DNA of 64,000 nt, taken from NCBI GenBank assembly GCA_022410635.1, contig JAJVDF010000137.1:1595310-1659309 (forward strand). The letters are read 5' to 3'. The position numbers were made by a program, and so were the translations under genes. The notes under the pieces are model-generated. The model ran no database searches and was not told where the DNA came from. It worked only from the letters and a program-made list of their open reading frames with translations. This document shows positions 10,196-20,196 of the stretch, one piece after another. Source of the DNA: Tretioscincus oriximinensis. Lineage: Eukaryota; Chordata; Lepidosauria; Squamata; Gymnophthalmidae. Every line of letters begins with the position of its first letter. Position 1 is the stretch's first letter.

Positions 10196-10625
10196 GCAAG
10201 GTGATGAATAGATGGCACCTGATTCCAGACAAGCATTCCAAAAGGATTCAAATAGATGGAAGGGTAAAAAAAAAGGTGCCTTCTCTCGTCTGTGTTGGAC
10301 ATGTGTCAAGGCAAAACAACTGGTCAGGGACCCATAAGCTCATGCCTAGGGTTCGTAAGGCAGCACTTCCATGGATGCCAGAGCTTTGTTTACATGCTTT
10401 GATTGATAAAAACCTGGACAATATTGATTTTACACTGTAAAATTACAGCAACAAGAATCGTCTATGCTCAGAAAGGAGAAGAGAAGAAGTCTCTTGACAG
10501 ACTATTGGCTTATGAATTTGATGGATTTCATTGATAAGAGATTAAACATTGGATACAATTGTTATGAACTGGAGAATTCTTAGACTTTGTTTACAAGAAA
10601 TGGAAAGTGGAATCTTAATTGCAAA
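10196..10625 (+). pseudogene. L1 LINE ORF2 C-terminal remnant
   Basis: A degraded plus-strand copy of the 3' end of an L1-type ORF2. Recognisable pieces in shifting frames are RWHLIPDKHSKR (10210-10245), the region equivalent to the C-terminal Cys-rich 'CWTC' segment (~10290), LIDKNLDNIDF (~10400) and a YSNKN...RLC segment like the 'TAARIVYAQ' block. Several stops and frameshifts break it. Identification is from remembered family pattern and is moderately secure. Confidence 0.5.
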
Positions 10626-10689
10626 CTGAAGATTAAAAAGAAACCCATTGATTCAGAGGAGCCAACTGAGTAACCTATAAAGAGAAATT

Positions 10690-10943
10690 TATATTTTATA
10701 TTAATTTGCACTTATATCCCACCCTATACCCGAAGGTCTCAGGGCAGCCAACCAAAGGGTGGCACATATAGCTTTTGTTGCTTTCTCCACAATAAACGTC
10801 CTGTGAAGTAGGTGGGGCTGAGAGAGTTCTAAAGAACTGTGACTAGCCCAAGGTCACCCATCTGGCTTTCATGGAGGAGTGGAGAATTGAACTGGGAGAT
10901 GACCAGAGAAGAGTCCAACACTCTAACCACTACTGGCTGATAA
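10690..10943 (-). mobile_element. tRNA-derived SINE with L2-type tail
   Basis: Near full-length minus-strand SINE of ~250 bp. On the minus strand it starts with a tRNA-like promoter: box A region GCCAGTAGTGGTTAGAG (10921-10937) and box B region CCCAGTTCAATTCTCC (10880-10896). The body contains 'GTGACCTTGGGCTAGTCACAG'. It ends in the L2-like tail 'GAGACCTTCGGGTATAGGG' followed by an A/T-rich end. RNA polymerase III would have transcribed it; the tail implies copying by L2 machinery. Confidence 0.85.
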
Positions 10944-11080
10944 AATGCTACACTGAGCTAAATGAAATTCCTCATTATGGATATATCCTCATTCCATGGT
11001 AACTGCACTAAACATTACAGAAATTACCAACAGAATACTGGAATTTGGATTCCTGCATGCATTGATCCGAGGTTTTTCTT

Positions 11081-11094
11081 TGAACTATAATCTA
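11081..11094. repeat. 14-bp target-site duplication, left copy
   Basis: TGAACTATAATCTA, repeated exactly at 12608-12621 on the far side of the CR1 insertion. Confidence 0.85.
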
Positions 11095-12607
11095 TAAAAG
11101 GATCCCAGAGTGATCCCAGAAGTTATAGACCCATCAGTTTAACATCAATTCCAGGTAAAGTGTTGGAAACCATAATTAAGGACAAAATTACTAAACACAT
11201 GGAGAAGCACGCATTGCTGCATGAAACTCAGCATGGCTTCAGCAAGGGTAAGTCATGCCTTACTAACTTGCTAGAATTCTTTGAGAATGTAAACAAACAT
11301 GTAGATAAAGGGGATCCAGTTGATATTGTGTATCTATATTTTCAGAAGGCTTTTGATAAAGTCCCTCATCAAAGGCTTCTAAAAAAACTCCATACTCATG
11401 GTATAAGAGGACAGACTTTGTCCTGGATTGGAAACTGGCTAAAAGGTAGAAAACAGAGGGTAGTATTAAATGGACAGTTCTCTGAGTNGAAAGAGGTAAG
11501 AAGTGGGGTACCCCAGGGATCTGTACTGGGACCCTTGCTTTTCAATATATTTATAAATGATCTGGATGCCGAGGTAAATAGTGAAGTAGCCAAGTTTGCT
11601 GACGACACTAACTGTTCAGGGCAGTGAAAAATGAAAATGATTGTAAGGCACTCCAGAGTGATTTATTGAAATTGGGTGAGTGGGCATCAAAGTGGCAAAT
11701 GCACTTCAACTTAAGCAAGTGCAAGGTCATGCATATTGGGGCAAAGAACCCAAAATACTCCTACCACCTGATGGGAACCAAGAGCTTTCTGTGACCGAGC
11801 AAGAAAAGGATCTTGGGGTGTTGGTGGACAATTTGATGAAGATGTCAACCCAGTGTGCAGCAGCAGCAAAAAAGGCAAATTCCATGTTGGAGATAATTAG
11901 GAAAGGAATCGAAAACAAGTCAGCAAATGTTGTTTTGCCTCTTTATAAATCTGTGGTGAGGCCACATTTNGAATNCTGTGTTCAGTTCTGGTCACCACAT
12001 CTCAAGATGGAACTAGAGAAGGTGCAGAAAAAGGCAACAAAAATGATCAAAGGTCTGAAGCACCTCTCTTATGAAGTCAGGCTGCAATGTCTGGGTCTCT
12101 TCCGCCTCAAAAGGCGACGTTTGAGAGGTGATCTGATTGAGGTGTACAAAATCATGCATGGGATAGACAGGGTGAATATAGAAAAAATGTTTTCTCTCTC
12201 CCACAAAACAAGGACCAGAGGGCCCTCCTTAAAACTGTTGGGTAGAAAAGAGAGAACAGACAAAGGAAAGTATTTCTTCACCCAGAGGGTCATCGGCCTG
12301 TGGAATTTACTTCCTGAAAAGGTGGTGGTAGCTAACAGCTTGGATAGTTTCAAGACAGGACTAGACAGGTTTATGGACACCAAGGGTATAAATGGATACT
12401 AGGATAGTTGTCTGGATGTTGCCTCCAGGATGGAGCAACAGGCAGGACTCCTGAAATACCATTTGCAAGGAGTCATGAACAGGTGCATATTTTGCTTTCC
12501 TCTGTTTGGACTGCCCAGGTGCATCTGGTGGGCCTCTGTGTGACACAGAATGCTGGACTCAATGGGCTGTGGCCTGATCCAATAGGGCTCTTCTTGTGTT
12601 CTTATGC
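11095..12607 (+). mobile_element. CR1 LINE, 5'-truncated, complete 3' end with TSD
   Basis: A 1.5-kb plus-strand CR1 copy running from the reverse transcriptase fingers region through the 3' UTR to the terminal TTCTTGTGTTCTTATG-like tail. It is flanked by an exact 14-bp duplication (11081-11094 and 12608-12621), which fixes both ends and marks a single insertion event, probably fairly recent. The 5' truncation is typical of the family. Confidence 0.95.
11112..12402 (+). pseudogene. CR1 ORF2 reverse transcriptase, 3' two-thirds, frameshifted
   Basis: Non-LTR reverse transcriptase of the CR1 clade, which copies CR1 RNA by target-primed reverse transcription. Visible motifs are IPGKVLETIIKD (about 11150), FQKAFDKVPHQRLL (11341-11380), GVPQGSVLGPLLFNIFINDL (11504-11565) and the catalytic FADDT box (11595-11609). 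Just after FADDT one A is missing relative to the copy at 42740, shifting the frame. A second shift near 11772 leads into the C-terminal frame with ELSVTEQEKDLGVLVD, RPH, KKATKMIKGLKHLSYEVRL and RTDKGKYFFTQRVIGLWNLL. An N at 11488 and two more near 11970 are unresolved bases. The copy is not functional. Confidence 0.93.
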
Positions 12608-12621
12608 TGAACTATAATCTA
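12608..12621. repeat. 14-bp target-site duplication, right copy
   Basis: TGAACTATAATCTA immediately after the CR1 terminal tail; exact partner of 11081-11094. Confidence 0.85.
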
Positions 12622-12649
12622 CTTCCCTCAGTCCGACACATGAGAAATC

Positions 12650-12732
12650 TTTCAGTTAAGCACTTGCCAAACCCTCTTTAACCTGGCCTTTGGTTGAAGA
12701 AGTGGCTTTCCTTTCACCACTTTCAGGTATTG
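12650..12732 (+). mobile_element. Possible L2 LINE fragment
   Basis: Contains 'ACCTGGCCTTTGGTTGAAGAA', like the segment after the ORF end in the L2 copies at 19925 and 33885 (TAGCTTGGTCTTTGGCTGAA). It is short and adjoins a SINE. Confidence 0.45.
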
Positions 12733-13033
12733 TTTGGTGATGTGATTAGAATGCTGGACTGTTATCTGGTTGTCTACCGGTTCAATTCCACATTCCTCCA
12801 CAAAGCCAACGGCTGACCTTGGGCCAGTCAGTTCTTTAGAACTCTCTCAGCACTGCCAACCTCAAAGGTGTNTGTTGTGGAGAAAGCAACAAAAGTGATG
12901 TGTGCCATCTGTTAGTGAAACGGGTGCTGTAAACAAACATTATTATAGTTGTCGTATTTCTGCTTTTATTGTTAGCCACCCTTGAGGCATTCGGGTACAG
13001 GGCAGGATAGAAGTTTAAACAAACAAACAAACA
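12733..13033 (+). mobile_element. tRNA-derived SINE, plus strand
   Basis: Plus-strand copy of the L2-tailed SINE. The tRNA-like head (GATTAGAATGCTGGACT, then CCGGTTCAATTCCAC with a recognisable box B) is followed by 'CTGACCTTGGGCCAGTCAG', the GTGGAGAAAGCAACAAAAG block, the tail GCCACCCTTGAGGCATTCGG and an (AAAC)n end to 13033. About 50 bp around 12910-12960 are unlike the other copies. Confidence 0.8.
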
Positions 13034-13035
13034 AA

Positions 13036-14092
13036 AAAGATGGAGTAGAAGGAAAGAAAGCCGCTGAAGTACCTATTTAAAAAAACAATTGTAATTCAAA
13101 GTTTTGTTTATAGTATTTTTAAAAATAAATAAATAAATTGAAAGAATAGACTGGGAAAGCTGAATGCAGTGAATATAGAACCAGAGAGACCACAAACCTC
13201 TTACAGTATATAATTACAAAACCCCTTCCTAAGAGACGGTGCATGTAGACATTTCTGCTCGGGAAGAAGAGGCATCAGCCACTGCTACTAGGCAGGGTGT
13301 ATCAAACAGAAGAACCTGCCATGTCTTTTGGGCAACCTGACAGCATGGATGGCAGTTTTTCATCAGAGAGGTGTCCAAATAGCTTGGGCTGATGGAGAGA
13401 AAAGCAAATGAGAACTGGCAGGTTAAAGTCTGCCTCTGACAAGAACGCACGGGGTAAGGGCCCCTCTGCAATCTTTTCTACATCTTCCCTGCAAGCTTTT
13501 CCCAGATGTAAGCTGGCCCCAAATGAACCTTTCCAGCTGAAGAAGTGCCATTTGCAAGAAATGTGCTTCCCATACCTTACTCGGAAAGCCTCAGAATAAA
13601 ATATTAATTTTGACAGAAAACAATCGCTTCCGATCACACTGCCATTCTGAGCAATAAAAATATACTCTCTCTCTCTCTCTGACTGCTCCTCATACCCAGA
13701 GAATTCTTATTCGTATGAACCAAAGAACACAAGCAGCTTACCTAGGCCAGCTTCCTGGCTCTCCCAGGGACCCATCTGTTGTCTCTGTCCATTGACGAGC
13801 AGAAGACAAGGTAAAACCCTCACCTCTTCAGTTGGAGACAGGAGCTAGGAATTAATAGCCACTGATTCCTTTTCTCCCTGGATTTAGGAGGCGTCCTGTG
13901 GGATCTAGTTCAGCCCCCTGCCTCACACAACAGTGCCACAGTTGCCTCTGGAGTGTCTCAAGGGCAAGCCCTTTGCTGGACTCCTTGCTGGACTCCTTGC
14001 TGGCACATGTGTGAGGAAGGATGCTGGAGCATACACGCCATGGCCTTAATCAGCAGGACTTTTTGATGCTCTTAATCCCAGTCAGGGATCTA
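13036..14092. other. Unassigned sequence with a short (CT)n
   Basis: No gene or known repeat recognised. A (CT)n run of ~9 units lies at 13664-13682. A direct repeat 'CTGGACTCCTTGCTGG' occurs around 13975-14005. Confidence 0.3.
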
Positions 14093-14217
14093 ACAGCAGA
14101 ATCTACACTGCCACCCACAAATGGGGCCTGCCATAGTCTATGCTGGCATGTGCTTGGCCAAACTCTGTGCCAAGATGTTACCCAGAATGAGGCTCTGCGT
14201 GGAGAAACGTTAGGAGA
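14093..14217. mobile_element. MITE A, right-hand part
   Basis: GGGGCCTGCCATAGTCTATG, GGCATGTGCTTGGCC and CCCAGAATGAGGCTC are the centre and right arm. Most of the left arm is missing. Confidence 0.7.
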
Positions 14218-14689
14218 AACCCACGCTACCAAGGGGTGCATTAAATTCATGAGGGATGCTAANTGATGCTCACTGAGATGCGGGAATGGAGGCCAAATAA
14301 CACGTCCCCTCCCTACTGCTCCGTAACATGTTATCTGCTTCACACGCAGCTAATGTGTGGCTCTCCTCTGTAAGTAAGCAATCAAAGAAGCAGCCACGTT
14401 AGCTTGGATAGAACATTTCCAGCAAGGGAGGAATGTAGCAATTCAAGAGTCTAACAAGGAAAAGGGAGACCATGGCAGTTTCCATAGGTCAAGGCCTGTT
14501 ACGATCTTACTCTGTCCCAGGAAGTAGCCAAAGGGCTAGCACAGGCCACATTAAGGTCTGTGCAAGCCTGGGATGACATGTAGGTAGCTAGTCCTTTAGA
14601 ACACTTTCTGGAACAAAATAACACCAAGTGTGGGTCAGTCCTAAGCCTAGTTCTTCAAATATAATTAAGTGAAGGTCAATACCATTGCC

Positions 14690-15030
14690 TCTTCATTGGA
14701 TCTGAAGAAGCTGACATGTCTGCCTATCCTTCCTTGCTATTGTCTAAGGTGCTATGAGACCCCATTATTATATTCTCTCTCTCTTTCTCCCTGTCTATTT
14801 ATTGAAGGAATGGTCCTGTCTGTGGAAGCTTCTGCTGTCTCCCTTCTCCTTGCTAGTCTCTAAAGTGCCACAAGACCCCTTTGTCTGCATCTATTTATTT
14901 ATCCATCTGTCTGTCTATCCATCTATTCATCTATTTATCCATCTAAAAAAGCAGACTTGTCTATGGAAGGTCCTGGTGCCTCCCTTTTTCTTCTTAGTGT
15001 CTAAGGTACTATCAGACTTCCTTGCTAGGA
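14690..15030 (+). mobile_element. Three tandem fold-back repeat units with simple-repeat spacers
   Basis: Three successive plus-orientation partial units. They begin at ~14702 (CTGAAGAAGCTGACATGTCTG...GTCTAAGGTGCTATGAGACC), ~14805 (GAAGGAATGG...GGAAGCTTCTGCTGTC...GTCTCTAAAGTGCCACAAGACC) and ~14948 (AAAAAAGCAGAC...GTGTCTAAGGTACTATCAGAC). Spacers are (TC)n and (ATCTATTT/ATCC)n. Head-to-tail arrays are typical of Penelope-like elements; that assignment is inference. Confidence 0.65.
14890..14945. repeat. (ATCTATTT/ATCC)n simple repeat
   Basis: Degenerate tetranucleotide run between the second and third fold-back units. Confidence 0.75.
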
Positions 15031-15035
15031 ATTCT

Positions 15036-16224
15036 GTAAGGATCCTACTGCAAACTAAGGCAAAGGTCCAGGGAGCTCCCCTAGTCCCCCCTGCCTATGG
15101 GCAGCCATTGTTCTCTGAGCTGTTGCACAGAGTGTGATCAGGCAAGGACATGCGCTCTTCCACCTGAGTGTCCGGAAGGGATGTTCTGGACGCTAGAGAG
15201 CCAATTAACATTTCCACTGAGATGACAGGAAGGCCTCTGCTTGAGGAGGTGGCGACCCTTGCCTAGGACTTGTGACCCAGAAAACGTCAATTGCGGATCA
15301 AGGCTTGCCGCAATTAACACAGGACAAAATAAGGAAATGAGGGTTGAGAAAAGGTCCAGAACACTGACAGGGAAAATGGAGTGAGTCTAAAGCATTGTGG
15401 AAAATGCATTNTGTTCCTCTTTCCTTACCAGGTGCTGTTGTTTTCCTCACACCCAGTGCAGGGAAGAGGTTGACCTTGAGCCTTGCAAATCTCCTAGTCC
15501 CTAAAGACCTGGTTAAGAGCGAGTCACATTTCTGGGCTCTTATGCACTGGCGCACATTGGTGTGATGCAAAGGAGGCTTGCAGGGTGGCGACACCANTGA
15601 GAATCCTCTGGGGTCTTTCTGGACTGGGCTCTCAGGCTCAGCTTCGGCAGGAAGATCAGTGTGGCCAGCGTGTTCCTTGGGNGCCCAGATCAGACAAGGA
15701 AGATGCTGACATGCGCACCCAGCATTCCTTGATCCCAGCTAATTCAATGCTGGGAAACCACAGGCAAGCTGCCTAGAAGGCTCTTCAGCCACTTACAAAA
15801 GTTCGTTGGATGATCATGCCTTTCAGTATCACCTACTCCAAAAGGAAGGAGAGGGTGTTCAGTGACTTGAGCACTTTGGAAGTGCCATGAATCAATACGA
15901 TTCACGTTCCAGATTCCCACAAACTCACCTTTTTTTTCTTTTTCTTTTTTTCATGGGGGAGGGACTTCTGAATGCTCTCATAGGGGGAATGAAGGTTTCA
16001 AGCCTTGAATCCCTTGAGGGCTCTTTCATCAATGTGCTTCAGTGTACTGCTAAATGAGTCTCCTGGTATTCCAGACAATGGAAAGGTGACATCTGTACAC
16101 CTCTATGATATACACCAACATCAAGGATTACCCATAATTCACACCATGTGCCTCCTGGGCTGGATTGCACTCAGCACTGTGTGAAGGACCAAAAAACCTT
16201 TCTGCCAATAAGGATGATCAACCA
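15036..16224. other. Unassigned sequence
   Basis: No recognised element; a T-rich run near 15930-15950. Open stretches on both strands (for example 15298-15594 on the minus strand) show no domain. Confidence 0.3.
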
Positions 16225-16385
16225 GGTTGCCACAGGAGGTGATGAGTTCTCCTTAGCTAGAAATCTCCAAGCAGAGACTGGGCATCCGTCTGGGATGGTT
16301 TAGTGGGCTCTGCACTGAATAGGGAGTTGGACCTATGATCCTTGTGCTCCCTTCCAGATCTGTTCCAGATCTAAGGTAAGAAGAG
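16225..16385 (+). mobile_element. CR1 LINE 3' end, second subfamily
   Basis: Plus-strand C-terminal ORF2 and tail: TTGCCACAGGAGGTGATGAG, then CTGGGATGGTTTAGTGGGC and 'CTCCCTTCCAGATCTG'. This is the GGGACCTCCAGGG subfamily in sense orientation. Confidence 0.7.
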
Positions 16386-16725
16386 CACAAAGTTTTTTTG
16401 CCTATCCAGAATGAGTCTTAGCTCTCTTCCACTTGGATGCAGCAACTGATGCCTTTAGAATGATACAAATGAGAAAGACATTTGTTAAGTTCAATTATGG
16501 ATGATTAGCTTCGTTCCAAACGTACTTTGGCCTGTAGCCAGCATAAGTTCGTTTGCTAAATTAACCATCGTAACAATGCAACTCATTAAGGTTTCCAGAG
16601 ATTTTGATTAACTACCAGTGCTATAAATTGTATACCATGGGGCAAAATTTAACTACCAAGTAGGTAATCCTGGGTGGTTAACACAGGAAATGAAACAAAG
16701 AATCCACTCATATGTANGGGAAGGT
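16386..16725. other. AT-rich unique stretch, possible conserved non-coding element
   Basis: No repeat family recognised. 16490-16640 contains GATGATTAG and TTTTGATTAAC type homeodomain cores. A candidate regulatory element only. Confidence 0.2.
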
Positions 16726-16890
16726 GTCTTATTCTGGGTTGTATTTCAGGACAGAGCTTGGCTATCCACAGGCTGGTGTAGACTATGGCAGACCCTATTT
16801 GGGACCTGCTATAGTCTACACCGTCATGTGGATGATAGGCTTCTAAAATGAGATTTCGTCCAAAATAAGGCTCACTGGGGACAGGGCTTT
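16726..16890. mobile_element. Palindromic MITE A, near-complete copy
   Basis: Left arm GTCTTATTCTGGGTTGTATT, centre GTAGACTATGGCAGACCC / GGACCTGCTATAGTCTACAC and right arm CCAAAATAAGGCTCACTGGG, ending in GGACAGGGCTTTG. The following base begins the Tc1-like hairpin. Confidence 0.85.
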
Positions 16891-16891
16891 G

Positions 16892-16972
16892 TATATACTG
16901 CTCAAAACAATTAAGGGAACACTTTACCATAACATGTTAAAGTGTTCCCTTAATTGTTTTGAGCAGTATATA
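16892..16972. mobile_element. 81-bp Tc1-like terminal-repeat hairpin (perfect palindrome)
   Basis: Two 35-base arms (16892-16926 and 16938-16972) are exact reverse complements around an 11-base loop. The outer sequence TATATACTGCTCAAAACAAT resembles the terminal inverted repeats of a Tc1-like transposon family widespread in vertebrates (from memory). TA dinucleotides border it, as expected for Tc1/mariner insertion. It holds no coding sequence and is little more than two termini fused back to back. Confidence 0.8.
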
Positions 16973-16979
16973 AAGTACT

Positions 16980-17300
16980 TGCATGTTTAATTTTTATCAA
17001 GGCTGCTTTTAATGAGGCACAAATGGTGCAGAGCTTAAGAAGCAGTCGTGTTCTCAGAATTTCTAGAAAAGAAGTACAATGCATGAAAGCAACTGGTTTA
17101 TTTTTTCCTCCACCTCTAGTTAGAAAGAAATGGATATTTCAGCTTGGTCTTGACAGCGTAATAAATGCAATTAAGGCGATTTGCATAATAAAAACATTAT
17201 TATGATGTCCTCATTGCAAACGTCTGCAACATGATGACTTTGAAAAGAATTCCCTTTGCAAAATTACTTAACACCAGATCTTGCCTCATCTGAAACCAAG
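16980..17300. other. AT-rich unique stretch, possible conserved non-coding element
   Basis: 17130-17240 has ATAAATGCAATTAAGG and GATTTGCATAATAAAA, the second containing a POU octamer-like ATTTGCAT. It shows no similarity to the repeats here. This pattern fits a developmental enhancer but is unproven. Confidence 0.25.
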
Positions 17301-18575
17301 GAATGTCATGATGATTGTTTTAAGAAATCTCCCTGACTTCCCAAACCTCATCATCTTTTTAAAGAGGAACAGGGAGGGCCCATGCAGATGAAGGGAAGTG
17401 GCAGCCTTGTGACAAAATAAATAAAGCCTGATTTTTTTTAATGAAAAAAATGTCTGGGGCTGTGGGACCCCTTTTAATAATTGGGGCCCTACCCTACTTC
17501 CGCTATGGTATCCATGACTNTGCATAGAACATAAGAACCAAAGGGGACCCCTGCTGATTGGGGCCAGAGCCCCTCTGGGGCATCCACCCCACCCCAAACC
17601 ACCGCTCTACCTGAGCACCTGGAGGGGCCTGGACGCAGCCCAAACTGCAGGTTGCCCAGCCGGCCTTACGCCGCTGCAGCCAACCTAAGCTGCAAGGACC
17701 CAACACAGGCCCCAGGCAGCCACTGNACACTTCCCCCTCCTGCCCTGCCAAGCCCAGGGAAGGCCCCCTATTCCCCCCACACAGGGGAGTGAAGACTTTA
17801 TACGCAGCCTCCACACTCACACTAAAGAGAGTATTAAAGGAATAAATGATGCTGAGGTAAAAGTATAAGTTTCAAAACAGGTTTATTGTTACACACAACA
17901 GGGTAAAGGTCCTTGAAAATAAAGGAGCCATGGAACACAGTTCAGCTCCACACACCCCCTAGAGTAGCCTCAGCCCATGAGCCCCCAGTCAGCCTGGATC
18001 TCATTGCCAGGCTGCCCCCTCTGGGCCCATGACGCCCCTCAGTCCTGCTCCACACAAGCCAGGGTGCCCGATATGGAGCCATTATATACCCTCGTGGGAA
18101 AAGGGCCGTTGGTGTGCAAAGCAGCGTTTACCCAGTCGTGTGCCTGCCGTTTGTTTTAGCCGTTTGGCTGTTGCTTCTGGCTTCCAATCACTACACCCAG
18201 CAGCGTCGCTCAGTTTGAACCACTGGATCCAAAGTCAAAAGCTAATGAGATTTAAATTGGTAACAGCTCTGGTTTTTCTTTACAGAAAACGCCGTATTGA
18301 TTTTTAAAACCACAATGTGATAGAGGGAAATGGGGTTCTTCTTCTTCTTCTTCTTTTTAATTTCACATGCAGCATATACCAGCAATGAATTTTAAATGTG
18401 GCTGTGCTCCACAACAGGATTCATGCACAGGGATCGTTTACATATATTGGCCCATTGCATGCCAAATACTCAAAAAGCTAATCGCCCAGGAATCATTTTC
18501 TTAATTGGATTTTCAGCACAAATAAAAGTGAAAGCTGGAAAAACAATAATAAAAGACACTCCGGGTGTATTTGCA
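17301..18575. other. Unassigned sequence, GC-rich at 17540-17800
   Basis: A G+C-rich, C-run-rich block around 17540-17800 is followed by AT-rich sequence. A (TTC)n run of 6-7 units lies at 18334-18357. No gene or repeat family recognised. 17840-18130 could be an old LTR fragment, but I see no boundaries. Confidence 0.3.
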
Positions 18576-18695
18576 TTGAGCCTTATTCTGTGCTATATCT
18601 CAAATGGGCTATTCACATGCCAGTATACACTACGGCAGGCCCCATTCAGATGGCAGGTCCATATTCCCAGAATAAGACTCCGTACGAATTCACCC
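18576..18695. mobile_element. MITE A, left arm and part of centre
   Basis: TTGAGCCTTATTCTGTGCTA, CACATGCCAGTATACACTAC and GGCAGGCCCCATTCAG, closing with TTCCCAGAATAAGACTC. The central symmetry is shortened. Confidence 0.75.
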
Positions 18696-18865
18696 TCTGA
18701 TGCAACAAACAACAAAAAACTCCACAGAGAACATTATTGCCATCCTCTCCTTTTAGTTTTAAGTATCCTAAAAGGGGAGTTAAAAACTAGAGCAGACCAG
18801 GTATGTCATTTTGCCTTGCATGAAATAATATGTTTGTCCAAAACTATGCTAAGGTAGTCATGGAC

Positions 18866-19035
18866 ATATAGAATCATACAAGAAACATGCCAGACCATAA
18901 GGTCCCACCCCCTGCCAATGCAGGATCCATTAAACCAACTCAGACTGATGGCTGCCCAACCTCTTTTTAANGACTTCCAGCAAAGGAGAACTCACCACCT
19001 CCTATGGCAACCTGTTCCACTGGTTGCAATTGCAG
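18866..19035 (-). mobile_element. CR1 LINE 3' end, second subfamily
   Basis: Minus-strand fragment: tail CATATAGAATCATACAAG, CCACCCCCTGCCAATGCAGG, GATGGCTGCCCAACCTC and CTCACCACCTCC...GGCAACCTGTTCCACTGG, the ORF2 C-terminal region of the subfamily seen at 9690. Confidence 0.8.
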
Positions 19036-19924
19036 CATTGCCCCAAGAGACCCCTGGGCTTTGCACCCCATCTGGATGCATCTTGTGTCTGCCCATAAAT
19101 GGAACCTAAAGCCGCTGAGAAACCCAGGAAAAGCACCAGAGGGACTCTTCTGCTGTCTATTTCCCAGGATGACCAAGGTAGTTTCAGTACCATAACAGGG
19201 ATGGAAGCCCAATACAACCAATACGTTTGACAGTTTGAAGCCAAATCTCCACTTAAACTGGCTCTGTACACAGGCAGTAGTAATCCAATTTCCCCATTTT
19301 ATTTTATGTTTAAAAGCAACGTGGAGAGGATTATGGCACATCCTTCCAGAAGGATATGCTCCCTATTGCTTGCTAGCAAGATTAGCATGCTAGTGAAACC
19401 CCACAGCTGTTGCAGACGTACTTTCAAGTACGGTTTCCTTTTGTTATTAAAAGCCGCCCCCCCCAAAAGGTGCTTTCAGCTCAGCTTGGTTGACAGTGGC
19501 CCACTGGGGGGGTGGACATGCTAATATGACATTTCCCCACCCTGCCCTGTATTCCTTCACGGCTACAGAATTAACTGTGAGACGCTGTTGCAGGCATCAA
19601 ACTGCCTGGCTAGAGGAGACGTCTGGGTGAAGCCCGCGTCATCCCCTTGGCCGGAGTGTCCTTCAGCAGGATTAAAGCCGAGCACTTCTCACAGAGAGAG
19701 TCACCTGGACAGGTCCAAATGGCAGGCGTGGCTCTGACACCCACCGCCATGAAATGCTCAGTCCGTGCCTTGAACGGGGTTCGACATGGAAATGACACGG
19801 CAGCATTAACTTCACCTAAGAGCAAATTGCAGGTTGCATCATGCAATGGGAACCTGCTGCTCTCGTGCCTGTGTATTAACTTGGGCCCCAAATACCTCAA
19901 GGAAGGCTTCTCCCACACCAACTT
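19036..19924. other. Unassigned sequence
   Basis: No recognised repeat or exon. Contains a C-run near 19450 and a G-run near 19505. Confidence 0.3.
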
Positions 19925-20195
19925 GCCCCTGCCTTCAGATTGGCAGGGGAGGCCCTCCCGGCTGCACCACCTCTCTCAGTAGTAAAGAGGGTGGGAACCC
20001 GGGACAGGACCTTCTCCATGGCAGCCCCAGGCTATGGAACAGCCTNTCCCCTGGGACACACCGATCACCATCTCTACGCACATGCAGAAATGCTTGAAGA
20101 GGCACCTCTTTAGCTTGGCCTTGGGTTGAAAAACCTGCTCTTTTTACCCTACTTTCACAACTTGGTTTTCATTGTTAACCTCCATGAGATGTAAT
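19925..20195 (+). mobile_element. L2-type LINE, ORF2 C-terminus and 3' UTR start
   Basis: Plus-strand segment with CACCTCTCTCAGTAGTAAAG, CAGGACCTTCTCCATGGCAG (the region encoding '..FSMAAP'), CAGGCTATGGAACAGCCT and CACCTCTTTAGCTTGGCC. It matches the reverse complement of the copy at 54780-54960. The final residues of an L2 reverse transcriptase C-terminus (R-L-W-N-S-L pattern) are visible. Broken by decay. Confidence 0.75.
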
Positions 20196-20196
20196 A

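Noticed and set aside
14690..15030. CRISPR-like repeat array
   Set aside because: Three diverged units with simple-repeat spacers in a vertebrate genome; it is a transposon tail array.
17840..18130. Endogenous retrovirus LTR
   Set aside because: Only a T-rich segment and a TTTATT motif suggest it; no TG...CA ends, primer site or target duplication seen.
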